A stretch of 64,000 bases of DNA from Bromus sterilis (Eukaryota > Streptophyta > Magnoliopsida > Poales > Poaceae): NCBI GenBank assembly GCA_950022295.1, contig OX465599.1, positions 278,525,501 to 278,589,500 on the forward strand, given 5' to 3'. How positions within the stretch are numbered: the stretch's first letter is position 1; the number at the start of each line of letters is the position of its first letter. Shown one piece after another: positions 12,095 to 23,533 of this stretch. Made by a program: the position numbers and the translations under genes. The notes under the pieces are model-generated. The model saw only the letters and a program-made list of their open reading frames with translations. It had not been told where the DNA came from and ran no database searches.

Positions 12095-14701
12095 ATGTCT
12101 TCTAGTATGTCTTTCGCAGCTATTCGCTCTAGCGAACCTATTCCTATTTTCAATGGGAAGGACTACCCGTACTGGAAGGACAAGATGAAAAGAAATATCA
12201 TGGCTATCAACTCAACTGCCTAGAAAGTTGTCTTGTATGGAGTCACTGTTGCCGATGAGAAGGAGATCACCCCTGAAGAAGCAACGCTGATTGATCTTGA
12301 TTCTGTAATTTGGGTTTTCATCACCAATCACTTGACACCTGAAAAGTATCATGAAGTGAAGAATATTCCAACTGCCAAAGGTGTCTGGGACTATCTTGAG
12401 AAGATTGGTGAAGGTGTTTCTACCCAGAAAGATGCCAGAATTGACACTCTCCGAAGAAAATTCTATCGCTTCAAGAGAATCGAGGGTGAAAAAGTCAGTT
12501 CCATTTACAGCAGACTCACAACTCTTGCTAATGAATTGATTTCCCTCGGTGCTGATGACATTACTCCTCACTTAGTTGTGAGAACTCTGCTTCGCTCATT
12601 GGATGATTCGTTTGATCACATAGTGCTGATGATCAAGGAAAGGACTGATTTCAGACGTCTTCTTGCTGCTGATGTTCTTGAGAGACTCACTACCTTTGAA
12701 ATGGAAGAAGAAGAGAAACGTGACATAAATGGTTCTCGAAGGAGATCCCATGCCCTGAAAGCAAAAGCTTCGCGTCATTCTTCACCCGAAGTCAGTTCTG
12801 CTTCAGGTGTCGAATCAGATGATCCCTCAAGCATTGGAAAGGATTTAGCACTGATCATGAAACGCTTCAATTGCTTTCAAAGAAAAGGTTTTTCTTCACC
12901 CAAGAAGAGTTATCCTTCAAGAAGCTCAAGTCATTCTTCCTACCGTTCATCCTCTAGAAGCTCTCCATCAAAGGACAATTGCTGCTACAAGTGCAAGAAA
13001 CCAGGTCACTACATTGCTGATTGCCCTCTGTGGGAAGCTGAGAACAAATCGAAGCATTCTCTTAGAGACTCTTCATCGAAGTCTCACAGATCCTCCAGAA
13101 GTCATGAGTCAAGGAGACATGATTCCAGTTCAAGAAGAGAAAAGAAGAAAGATTCTGATGATGATAAGAAGAAGAAGTATCATAAGAAACATGAGAGTTC
13201 TTCATCGAAGAATTACTCGTCTCGTCGAAGCAGCTCTCACCGTGCCAAGTCCTATCTGGGAAAGGAGATGAAATCTGAAGACGAAGCCTCTGGTTCCGAA
13301 GCTGAACAAGATTCAAGGTATGCGTCTGGGTCCGAATCAGATGGTGTTGCTGGTTTGGCCTTCGCTTCGGCAGATGCTTCAATCAATGCTTCGAGCTCAT
13401 TCTTCACCAACAACAGTAGTGAAGATGAAACTCCTGCATATTGCTTCATGGCCAAGGCAAAGGTATCCTCATCTAAGTCAAACTATGATACTTCTGATTG
13501 TTCTTCATATGAAAGTGATTCAAAGATAAGCTATGCTAAACTTGCTAAAATTGCTTCAATTCAACAAGATGAACTTGATTCACTGAGCAAAACCATTAAA
13601 AAATCAGAAATGTTGTTGATTGATGAGATTGAGAAAGGTCAAACTTTAACTAATGAGCATACTGCTCTGAAGGAGAAGTTTGAAGATTTATCCTCTCGGC
13701 ATGATCTTCTTTCAGTTGATTATGAGAAGCTCACCTATGAATTTCTTCAAAGGAAAATGGCTCTCGAAAAACTGAAAGAGGCTCATGAAGAGTTGGAAAA
13801 TGTTAATCTCTCTCTCATGGCTCAACAAGGTTCTGAAGCAAATCATAAAACTGAATCACCTTGTTTGGATTGCTTGGAACGAAGCAAAACTGATTCCAAA
13901 GGGAAAGCTCCTATTGTTATTGATGATACTAATGCCTCCGATGAGGAAAATCCTGCTGTTACCGAGGAACTCCTCAGGTTGAAAAACTTATTTGAATCAG
14001 GCATGTTCAAAAGTGTGCAAGGACATCAATATCTCTGTGATATCCTAAGGAAGGCTCTCCTTCACAGGAATCCCAGGAATGAAGGTGTTGGTTTCGAGAG
14101 GAAGATAAATCCTGATGGCACATATTGGGAGCCTGAGCAGTATCCTAAGACTGTTTGGGTTCTAGCGAAGGAGAAACCCATTGATATTGCTAACCTTTCA
14201 GGTTTCGACTGCAAAATGAACAAAGTCATTGTGGATGAATCACTTGATTCAGACTACAAACTCATGAAAGATGAACAGGGAAAAGTTTCAGCTGAGTATG
14301 TAGGTACTCCACCAAAGAATGGATTCTATAAGAGGCAGATATGGGTGCAGAAAGCACTTTTGGAAAAACTGCCTGCTAACCATTCCATGCAGGGAAAGTC
14401 TTCGGTACCACCGAATCATTTCTACTCTCTTGAGACGAGAAATGATTCATTGGTGACCGAATCAAATGTTCCGCAGAAGCAATACTATCGTACTAGTCGC
14501 CACACGTATCGTCCTCATAATAATCATACTAAGATTGCATATGCTCATACTTATGCTAACCATTCGCAGAGGACTTACATTTATGGTGTGCTTGATGGTT
14601 CACCAAAGCAATACACTCCTGTTCGATTTAATATTGCTTTGACCAGTGCTTCAACGTCTTCTCAGTCACCTGCTCGTTTGTGGGTGGTTACGCATAACTA
14701 A
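12095..14701 (+). pseudogene. gag: Sirevirus gag
   Basis: An ATG at 12095-12097 opens a frame of about 868 codons with one TAG at 12221-12223 (codon 43), where Trp (TGG) would fit. Otherwise it is open to TAA at 14699-14701. The N-terminus (PIFNGKDYPYWKDKMK) and the following block are the Copia gag domain. A CCHC knuckle (CYKCKKPGHYIADC) is near residue 297. A Ser/Arg/Lys-rich region and a predicted coiled coil (about 13550-13830) follow. The length, roughly twice that of ordinary Copia gag, fits Sireviruses. Gag forms the virus-like particle around element RNA. Pol lies in a different frame downstream. Confidence 0.88.
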
Positions 14702-15063
14702 TTCTTCTGCAGAGCTATGTCTCCGGTGGATCCGAATGGGTCATGGATAGTGGTTGTACAAATCATATGACCGCAGATAAGGAGTTGTTCACCGAAGAAA
14801 AACTATCTCAATCTTCTCTGAAGTACATTACCTTCGGTGATAACAACAAAGGTAAAGTGTTAGGTTTGGGTAAGATTGCCATATCGAAGGATAAGCACAT
14901 TGACAAGGTTATGCTAGTCCAATCTCTTGGATATAATCTCATGTCTATTTCAAAGTTATGCGATATGGGTATGCTTGTTCTATTTTCTGCTTCGCGTTGT
15001 GTTGTCTTTTCACAGGATGACTATACGTTTGTCTTCGAGGGTTACCGAAAGGGAGATCTATAA
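14701..15063 (+). pseudogene. Sirevirus protease
   Basis: The pol frame, shifted relative to gag, opens just after the gag stop. It contains EWVMDSGCTNHMT, the DSG active-site motif of Copia aspartic protease, at about 14734-14772. It runs through a typical beta-rich segment (KVLGLGKIAISKDKHIDKVML) to TAA at 15061-15063, where a Tyr codon is expected (the sequence continues IVDFSS in frame). The domain would release mature Gag and Pol proteins. The stop separates it from the rest of pol. Confidence 0.88.
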
Positions 15064-15105
15064 ATTGTTGATTTTTCTTCGGGCCCTGCTGTATCCACTT
15101 GCTTA

Positions 15106-17991
15106 ATGGCAAAAGCTTCATCTGGATGGTTATGGAATCGAAGACTTGGTCATGCAGGGATGAGAAATCTTCATAACTTAGTGAAGAAGAATCATGTTAT
15201 CGGTCTTAGCGAAGTAAGATTCGATAAGGATCGTCTCTGCAGTGCTTGCGAAGCTGGTAAAATAACGAAGAAACATCATTCAGCGAAGACCATCATGACA
15301 ACCACTCGTCCTCTTGAATTGCTTCATATGGATCTTTTTGGTCCTCAAAATTATGCAAGCTTGGGAGGAAACAAATATGGTCTAGTTATTGTTGATGACT
15401 TCTCTCGTTATACTTGGGTTTTCTTTTTGGATGACAAGAGCAAAGTGGTTGAAATATTCAAGTCATTCGCTAAGAGAGCTCAAACAGAATATGAATTATC
15501 TCTGAAGCATATCCGAAGTGATAATGGAAGTGAGTTCAAAAATACTCATATTGAAGATTTTATTGATGATCATGGTTTTTCGCATGAGTTCTCTGCTGCC
15601 TATACACCTCAACAGAATGGTGTAGTTGAAAGGAAGAATAGAACTCTTATTGAGATGGCCAAAACTATGCTTGCTGAATACAAGACTCCTATTAGGTTCT
15701 GGGCCGAAGCAATCAATACTGCTTGTCACATCATCAACAAGGTTTACCTTCACAAATTCTTGAAGAAAACTTCACATGAGCTTATCACTGGTAACAAACC
15801 AAATGTCTCATATCTTAGGGTATTTGGTGCTCCATGCTTTATTAGAGATATGAATCATAGCTCCAAATTTGCCCCTAAGGCACATGAAGGTTTTCTTTTA
15901 GGTTATGGCTCAAACTCTCACACTTACAGAGTCTATAACTCTCACTTTGGGAAAGTTATGGAAACTGTGAGTGTAAGGTTTGATGAAACTAATGGCTCTC
16001 ATAAGGAGCATTTGCATCATGATCTAGATGAACCTCCTCTTGATGAAGTAATAAGGTCCATGGCTATTGGTGAGATTCGCCCTGTTGAAGCCAATCAACG
16101 TCAAGCTGTTAGGGATGATGATGGTCCAATGTTCCCACACATAGCCCGGGGCACTGGAGATCAACATCCTGAAGCTAATGATGAACAGGACGAAGAAGGT
16201 CAAAGGAACGAAGGAAATGCTAATCCTGAAGGAAATGCTGAAGCTGAAGGTGAAGCTGATCCCGAAGCTGATGCAGATCCTGAAGCAGAAGCTGAGCCTG
16301 AAGCAAATGATACTACGTTATCACGAGTTCGAAGAAGAGTTGATTTGGATTCGATCCTTGAAGATATCAATCTACCAGGTCGTCCCACTACTCGATCTCG
16401 CACTCGCTTGGCTAACTTCTGTGGAAACTTTTCTTTTGTCTCCATGCTAGAGCCTTCAAAATATGATGAAGCCATGAAGGACCCTGATTGGTTATTGGCT
16501 ATGATGGAAGAACTTCACCAATTTAAAAGAAACAAGGTCTGGTCACTTGTTGAAAGTCCAGATCCCACGAAGCACAACGTTATTGGCACCAAGTGGATAT
16601 TTCGCAACAAGCAAGATGAAGACGGTATTGTGGTAAGAAATAAGGCTAGATTGGTAGCACAAGGTTACACTCAAATCGAAGGCATTGACTTTGGTGAAAC
16701 CTATGCTCCAGTAGCCCATCTCGAATCCATTCGTGTCATGCTTGCTTTTGCTAACCACAAAAATATATTGCTATATCAAATGGATGTCAAAAGTGCGTTT
16801 CTTAATGGTGAAATCGAAGAAGAAGTGTATGTTATGCAGCCTCCAGGTTTTTTAGACTCGAAGAATCCTGATATGGTGTACAGGCTTCACAAAGCTTTGT
16901 ATGGACTGAAGCAAGCACCTCGGGCTTGGTATGAAACATTGAAGTATTTCCTCCTGAAGAAAGGCTTCAAACCAGGAACAACTGACCCCACTCTTTTCAC
17001 TCGATCATATAACAATGATCTATTTGTGTGTCAGATATATGTAGATGATATTATATTTGGCTGTACTAACACTGAAATCAGCGAAGAATTTGCAAGAATG
17101 ATGTCGAAGAAATATGAGATGTCTATGATGGGAGAATTGAAGTTTTTCCTTGGACTTCAGATTCGACAACAGAAGAATGGCACATTTATTTCACAAGAGA
17201 AATACTTGAAGGATTTCCTGAAGAAGTTTGATCTTGCTGAATGCAAGACCATTAGAACTCCCATGCCTACTAATGGCTTTCTTGATGCAGATGAGAAAGG
17301 GAAACCCTTCGATCAGAAGAAGTTTCGGTCTATGATAGGTTCACTCTTATACTTATGTGCATCTAGACCTGACATCATGCTATCAGTTTGTATTTGTGCT
17401 CATTTTCAGGCAAATCCGAAGGAATCGCATCATATAGCGGTGAAGCGAATTCTTCGATATCTATCTCATACTCCTTCTTTGGGACTTTGGTATCCCAAAG
17501 GTACTCAGTTTGATTTGATTGGATATTCTGATTCAGACTGGGCTGGTAATAGGGTTGACAGGAAATCTACCTCAGGCACTTGTCATTTTCTTGGTATATC
17601 TCTTGTGTGTTGGGCTTCAAAGAAACAGAACTGTGTCTCAATATCTACTGCTGAAGCTGAATACATTGTTGCTGGCTCATGCTGCACTCAAATACTTTGG
17701 CTTAAGCAGACGCTGAAAGATTATGGTATTTATGTGAAGAAAATCCCTCTGCTTTGTGACAATGAGAGTGCCATCAAGATTGCTCACAATCCTGTGCAAC
17801 ACTCTCGAACGAAGCATATTGATATTCGTCATCATTTTCTTCGAGATCATGTTCAGCGCGAAGACATTGAGATTAGCCATGTAAGAACTGAAGATCAATT
17901 GGCAGATATTTTCACGAAGCCATTGGACAAGAAAAGGTTTTGTGCATTGAGATGTGAGCTAAACATCTTAGACTCACACAATGTTCAGTAA
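15106..17991 (+). CDS. pol: Sirevirus pol: integrase, reverse transcriptase, RNase H
   Basis: This open frame of 961 codons is in phase with the protease frame. The gag-pre-integrase zinc region (HHCC, ending CSACEAGK) covers about residues 10-58. The integrase core has Asp-76 (LLHMDLFGP), SDNGSEF and a Glu in QQNGVVERKN. An acidic Pro/Glu/Ala linker spans roughly residues 340-405. RT follows (NKVWSLVESPDPTKHNVIG, then QMDVKSAFLNGE), with its catalytic YVDD near residue 645. RNase H (GYSDSDWAGNRVDRKSTSG) is near residue 805. I see no stop in this span. It may still lack a start, since the stop at 15061 cuts it from the protease. Confidence 0.95.
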   Translation: MAKASSGWLWNRRLGHAGMRNLHNLVKKNHVIGLSEVRFDKDRLCSACEAGKITKKHHSAKTIMTTTRPLELLHMDLFGPQNYASLGGNKYGLVIVDDFSRYTWVFFLDDKSKVVEIFKSFAKRAQTEYELSLKHIRSDNGSEFKNTHIEDFIDDHGFSHEFSAAYTPQQNGVVERKNRTLIEMAKTMLAEYKTPIRFWAEAINTACHIINKVYLHKFLKKTSHELITGNKPNVSYLRVFGAPCFIRDMNHSSKFAPKAHEGFLLGYGSNSHTYRVYNSHFGKVMETVSVRFDETNGSHKEHLHHDLDEPPLDEVIRSMAIGEIRPVEANQRQAVRDDDGPMFPHIARGTGDQHPEANDEQDEEGQRNEGNANPEGNAEAEGEADPEADADPEAEAEPEANDTTLSRVRRRVDLDSILEDINLPGRPTTRSRTRLANFCGNFSFVSMLEPSKYDEAMKDPDWLLAMMEELHQFKRNKVWSLVESPDPTKHNVIGTKWIFRNKQDEDGIVVRNKARLVAQGYTQIEGIDFGETYAPVAHLESIRVMLAFANHKNILLYQMDVKSAFLNGEIEEEVYVMQPPGFLDSKNPDMVYRLHKALYGLKQAPRAWYETLKYFLLKKGFKPGTTDPTLFTRSYNNDLFVCQIYVDDIIFGCTNTEISEEFARMMSKKYEMSMMGELKFFLGLQIRQQKNGTFISQEKYLKDFLKKFDLAECKTIRTPMPTNGFLDADEKGKPFDQKKFRSMIGSLLYLCASRPDIMLSVCICAHFQANPKESHHIAVKRILRYLSHTPSLGLWYPKGTQFDLIGYSDSDWAGNRVDRKSTSGTCHFLGISLVCWASKKQNCVSISTAEAEYIVAGSCCTQILWLKQTLKDYGIYVKKIPLLCDNESAIKIAHNPVQHSRTKHIDIRHHFLRDHVQREDIEISHVRTEDQLADIFTKPLDKKRFCALRCELNILDSHNVQ

Positions 17992-18480
17992 CATCCAAAC
18001 TTTTCACTGTATATATTCACCTTCGTTTGTGTATTTTTTTTGTTTAGTTTCGCTTGAGTTTTCCTTCGTCCAAGTTTCGCTTCGTTTGCCATTTGCTTTT
18101 TGTTTTTAGTTTTCTTTATTTATTCGTTTCTTTTGTCCCCAATGCTTATCACTTTTAGCTTCGTTGTTTGTTCTTCGAAGTGATAAGTTTCGGACCCTAC
18201 CCCTCCATTCTGATACGCTCCCAATCTTTTCTATCTTGAGTGTTAAGCACAAATTGAAACGGAAAGCATATTGCTTCGAACATCATTGAGTTCCGAATCA
18301 AATGCTTCCAACTTTATCGAAGTTTTTGCTCTCGGTCAAGACTTATTCTTCGGCCGTTGAGTCCCCGTCTTTTTCGGGTCGTTGAGATTCGCTCGCGATA
18401 CGCCACTTCATCTGAGCCGTTGAATCGGAAGAGTCAGTCGCTGTGAACCGTTCGATTTGATCTGGTAACCGCTCCAGATC
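17992..18480 (+). other. Sirevirus spacer between pol and the putative internal promoter
   Basis: This is T-rich then mixed sequence with no supported ORF. It repeats short TTCG/CGAAG-type words typical of this element's non-coding parts. Nothing else is recognised. Confidence 0.6.
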
Positions 18481-18484
18481 GTGC

Positions 18485-18494
18485 CTATTTAAGG
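18485..18494 (+). promoter_or_regulatory. Putative internal promoter TATA motif before the envelope-like ORF
   Basis: CTATTTAAGG stands 590 bases upstream of the envelope-like ATG. It is followed by a pyrimidine-rich, GC-rich stretch that looks like a plant 5' leader, and then by a candidate leader intron. This arrangement is what an independent transcript for the downstream ORF would need. It is inferred from sequence pattern only. Confidence 0.4.
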
Positions 18495-18863
18495 CGTTTC
18501 CCCATCGAAACAGTTCACCCACGTTCATTCTCTCGGACTTCTCCGTCTTCCACCTCGAGCATCCGCAGAGCTCTCGTCCCCGTCGTCGCCATCGCTGCTT
18601 CACTGCCGGAACGCCGCCGCCGTGGACATTCCCCGTCGACGCAGAGCACTTCTCCGCTCCCCGTCGCCGTAGCCGCCTTGCATCACCAAGTTAGGGTACG
18701 CACAGCCTCTTGGATCCAATCGTGTTCTCCGTGTTCTTCATCTAGGGTTTGGATCTAAGTTTTGTTAGGGTTTTTGTTTCTGTTTATAGGACTATTTGAT
18801 CCGTGCTGTTTCTTGCTCCTTGGGAAAACTGTTCGTAGAATCAAAGTGATCCCATCTCCTCAG

Positions 18864-19074
18864 GTCAGTGTTTGAGATACGATTCATTCTCTGATTTGGA
18901 TTAGGTTAGGTCTTGTTTCTGAACTTGTTCTAGCCCAATTCATAAACAGAGTTGCATCCAATCTGAGATTGATCTGGGCTCCTGTCAAAATTGATTTGTT
19001 TTTGGTCGAAACCTTTGCCTGTGCTTATTCATTCCCTCTCTTTGTTTCCCTCTTGTCTATACTTCTAATCACAG
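18864..19074 (+). other. Candidate 5' leader intron before the envelope-like ORF
   Basis: A donor CAG/GTCAGT at 18861-18869 and an acceptor ATCACAG at 19068-19074 flank a T-rich 211-base stretch. The acceptor lies one base before the ATG at 19076. A second possible donor is GTTAGG or GTACGC near 18692-18700. If spliced, the leader joins directly to the start codon. No transcript evidence is available here. Confidence 0.4.
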
Positions 19075-19075
19075 G

Positions 19076-22000
19076 ATGTCTGACGAAGAGGCTGCAATGG
19101 GGAATGAGTCTCCGATTGTTGAAGGACTGGAAAATTACCCAGAGCCACCGAAGCAGAAGGGCAAAGGAGGCAAAACGAAGGAAGTGAATAATGCCCGAGG
19201 CATACCCGAAGCCATTCGCCTCAAGATGGGCTATGACACCCCGCCAGAAGAGACAGATCATGATAGAAAGATTCGACTGCAAAGGATTCGTCGATATTGG
19301 GCTATCAGGTGGTACAAGTACAAAAGTATCCCAACTTGGAAGTGGGCAATGCAATTTTCTTTCAGCCCACCTTATCGGTACACCACCGCCATGTGCGCTC
19401 AGTACACTGCAGCCAACCGGAAGAAGTACTACCCGAAGCCTCCGGCTGTCCCGCACCCAAATTCACTCAAGACCCCGGATGATTATCCTGAAGAACAAGA
19501 GAGGCTTGCCATTCTGGCTAAGAAGAAGAGGATCCGAGAAGAGAAAAAGGCCAAAGCTCTTGCTGCTGCAGGGCTTGATGAAGTTGAACCATCGAAGCCT
19601 AAGAAGAGGCGAAAGCTTCGGAAGCTGAGTGATTCACCCCCTCCTGCTTCAGAAGAGGAGGCTGAACACGAAGCAGATGACGAAGCTGATGCAGCTGCAC
19701 AGCTTGAAGACTCTCTCGATGAAGATCCTGCTGATGAAGCAGATGATGAGTCTGAACACTCTCCCATTCCCCAAGTCCAAAGAAGAAACTGATTCGGATG
19801 CCTCTGAAGAAGAAGGCTGGAGCGAAGCCAACTGCTCCTAAAGGTGTTAAGTTTCAAGAACCAACTAAACCTCCTTCTCCCAAAAGAAACATAGATTTGA
19901 CGAACTTGGTGGTTGAGGCACCCCTGTCTTCCAAGCCTCCCCGCCGTCTTGTTCCAACCGAGCAGAGGACCAAGGAACGGCATGACCCGAAGGCAAAACC
20001 TATGGCTAAGCCTGCTGCTGTGCCCGAAGCCAAAGCTCCTGAGCCTGCTAAGGCTTCGAAGCCAAAGACAACGGTGGCCAAGCCTGGCCAGACTTATGCC
20101 CAGGTTGGCACAAAGAAGCTGTCAGAAGCTGAATTGCGGAAGAGAGACCGCATTGAAGCTGAACGTGTGCATGCCGAAGCTCAAGCCAAAGCTAAGGCAG
20201 AAAAAGAAGCTAAAGAAAAGGAGAAAGCTGATAGAGAAGCAGCTGAGATGGAGAAGCAAAGGAAGGAGCTGGCCGAGGCAAACCAGCAAGCTGAAGCGAA
20301 GCGCAAGCTAGCTGAAGCTAAAGCTCAAGAGGCTAAGGCTGCCGCTGAAGCCAAACAGCTTAGCGAAGCTGAAGCTAAGCGTCAAGCTCAGCTTGATATT
20401 CTTCGCACAAAGAAAGCTGAGAAAGCTGCAAGGGCCGCTCAAAAGGAAGCCGCTGTGGACATGGCACCGAGGGACCTTCCCCCGAAGCCAGTCACAGCTC
20501 CTGTCCCCGAAGCCCATGTTGAAGCTGAGCACAGTGAACACATCTTCCCAAATGCTAGAGAAGGTGAACTATGGGACTGTTTGGGCCTGACCCAGACATA
20601 CTATAAGCTTGCTGAAGCTGTAAATCCCCAGGCTATGGATATTGGGAACATCTATATTTCACCAAATCTTTCAGCCATGCTCGAAACTTTATACACTCAG
20701 CTGAGGGATTTGCATTCAAGGGACAGATCAGAAACTGCTAAGATTCTGAAATTCAAGAAGAAAGCAGATGATGAGTCGGATGAGGATTTCAAGATCGAAG
20801 CCATAGTTGCTTCGAAGAAGATTGCTATTGTTAATGAACAAACGAAGCAAAATATTCAAGTCTATCTTGGCAAGATTAACTCTGCCATTGAAGAATGTTG
20901 CAAGACCCACAATACTTCAGTCATGGCTCTTGATTCCAAGAAGCGCGAAGCCATGGTCAAGCAATTAGCTTCACCTCTTCCCAAGTTGCAACTAAGGAAG
21001 AGACGACTTATTACTGACTCTGAAGAAGCTGATGAGGTGAGCTCTCATCCGGCCGAGAAGGCCCCAAGAAAGGCATCGCCCCCTCAATGCAAAATCATCA
21101 AGCTTGGCAAACCCACTTCGAAGCCATCCGCCCCCGTCATCGCTCCACCCCGTGCTCCAACTCCTCCTCCACCTCAACCCACTCCTCAACCGTCTGCTCA
21201 AGACAATTTTGCGCCAGAACCTTCTCCACCCCCTCAAGACATTCCTGAAAAAGATTACTCTTCAGCTCACTCTGCTGAGGAGTCTGAAGACAAACAAGGC
21301 GAAGCCCAAGATCAAGCTGGTAATGCTGAAGCCAATGCAGATGCAGAAGTCGAAGCTGAAGCCGAAGCAAATGAGTTGGCCATTGTAACTCAACCGCCAA
21401 GGCGAATCACAGATGCACGAAGGCATTGCATTCCTGCTCAAGACACACAGCTAGACTCCGTTTATCCCAGAGAGACTTTTCCCATATTCTTGGGAGAAGG
21501 AACTTCTTCAAGACATGGTCCTGAATTTGACATTGAAGTTCATCGCAAGAAGCTTCGATTCTTTGGCACTAGTCCATATGCCTCACCAAGAACTGAAGAT
21601 GACCTTCGATTCTGGACCGCCGAACAGCAAATCCTGTACACGAAGCATTACTGCCAGAAAGGTGTTCTGTTCAGACACAAGTACTTGGACATGCACAACC
21701 TATCATCTGCAACGTGCTTCCAAAACATCATGGAAACTATCGAAGCACATAATTTGACTGGATTATTTGCTATGGAAACTCCATTCAACTCAGAGCTAGT
21801 GAAGCAATTCTATGCCACACTATATGTCTCTGGAATCCCAGATGATACTAGCACATGGATACTTGAATGGATGATTCAAGGGAAAGTGTTCAGAATGCAC
21901 TCAGATGAATTCATGGAAATTGTGAACATCCCAAGGCACACAGGAGAAATTGCAAAGGTTCACATGTTGTCGGATCCCACTAAAGCAGAATTTGCATCTC

Positions 22001-22962
22001 TATTGGATCCCGAAGTCACTGGAGATCACATGGCAGACAACATTCGCCCGAAGCATCTGGTGTTCATTTCAAAGACTTGGTTTTATATCTTGTCAAACTC
22101 ACTTATGCCTCTCAGTACTGCGAATGAAGAATCAAACATTCTCTATCCTACTCGTCATGCTCTATTGAAGCTCACCCATGGAAATGTGTTTGACTTCGAG
22201 GACTGTTTTCTTCGATACATGGTACAAGCTGCTGAATTGGTAAATCAACTGAAGCCATAAGCTCCTTGGCTGCAAGCCATCTGCAACCATGGACGCAGCG
22301 AAGATTACACTACGAAGCATCACCCGAAGCTGTTCTGCCCCCCTGTCCACGACACAATGAATATCTTCAGGCGGCCAAATGACCCTTTTGCAACATATGT
22401 AGGAGTCAGACAGCATATTAATGAACGCAACATGTCGAAGCGTTTCCAGAAAGAAGTGTACCACTTTGAAGTTGCAATTCCAAACCAACAACTGCTTGCA
22501 AACTTCATCGAAGGAAACCAGCGCCAGATGCAACATCTATCAGATGAGATAAACAGAGTTGGTAACATTGCCTTGAACAACAACCAATAATTGAAGGTTT
22601 TGAAGCGTCATTCTTGGAAAGGCCTAAGGAAATTCAACTCAGTGAAGAAACTTGAAGCCGATCGCATATTCAAGGAGTACCCACATCTGCAGAGGCACTT
22701 CTCAAGAAATGACTCGATTGACCGCCCCAACCCCAAGATCCCTTCGCTGGACAAGATTGATGAAGTTCTCTTTGTCAACCCTGCTGAACAGATTCGCCCC
22801 GATACCTTCTCGGATGAAGACTCCCATACCTCGAAGCACGAAGACGATCCTCTCGACGACAGCGACCTTGAACTGCTTCAAGCGCCGATGGACTTCGATG
22901 AGGAAGAGTCCCCTGCTTCGACCGAAGGCGATACTTCAGGCGATGCATCTTCTTCAGGCTAA
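19076..22962 (+). pseudogene. Sirevirus envelope-like ORF
   Basis: This long 3' ORF occupies the place of the envelope-like gene in Sireviruses. ATG 19076 opens 238 codons with an acidic, Lys-rich tail. Near 19760-19790 the frame shifts by one base, and then 820 codons run to TAA at 22258-22260. The same frame reopens to a second TAA at 22588-22590 and ends TAA-free at 22962. Residues coded at about 20100-20460 form an Ala/Glu/Lys coiled coil. Pro-rich and acidic parts follow. A globular part at about 21510-22250 (FFGTSPYASPRTEDDLRFW, then WILEWMIQGKVFRMHSDEF) resembles the plant transposon protein domain. I see no clear signal peptide. Function is unknown. Confidence 0.75.
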
Positions 22963-23533
22963 GAAAATGCGCAGGGTCCCAGGGTTGCAGCTGACGCGTA
23001 AATGCTCTCGTTCTACCTCTCAACCTTTTGACCAATTCTTGACAAAAAGGGGGAGAAAGTAGCATCGATTGAGTTTAAATTCGCTGCGGGGTTTTGGGTT
23101 TTGATTCGATATCTTTTTGCATGTGTTAAGTTACGACAAACATTCCATTCACTTCGATTGGGTTGTATCTTAACGTTTTACTTAGATTGTGAACTGTTTC
23201 ATCGTATATGTTAATAACCCCGTGCTTGCATGCTGCTTTCCTACATTTATCTTGCAGGTGGTTATTTTCCTTAAGTTCACAGGTCATTGGATGATTGCAT
23301 GTTCTTCAAGATAAATTATATTTGTATGCGATTGATTCACCTAAGATATGTGTTAGGCTTCCCATTAATGATATTCTTCAACAAGCATTCACTTCGATTA
23401 TAAAATCTTCGATGCTTGCATTCAGGGGGAGTCAAAAGCTTCATATCTTAGAGTTTGCTCTCAACTCAATTCAAAATTCCAAATCTTTTTATCGATGCCT
23501 GTTTTGTCAACAATAGTCCAAAAAGGGGGAGAT
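22963..23533 (+). other. Sirevirus 3' non-coding region with repeated polypurine motifs
   Basis: There is no ORF of note. The 13-mer AAAAAGGGGGAGA occurs at 23044-23056 and again directly before the 3' LTR at 23520-23532, with a shorter AGGGGGAG near 23424. Repeated polypurine tracts upstream of the 3' LTR are a described hallmark of Sireviruses. Confidence 0.75.
23520..23532 (+). promoter_or_regulatory. Sirevirus polypurine tract
   Basis: AAAAAGGGGGAGA ends one base before the 3' LTR. It primes plus-strand synthesis and confirms the LTR start at 23534. Confidence 0.9.
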
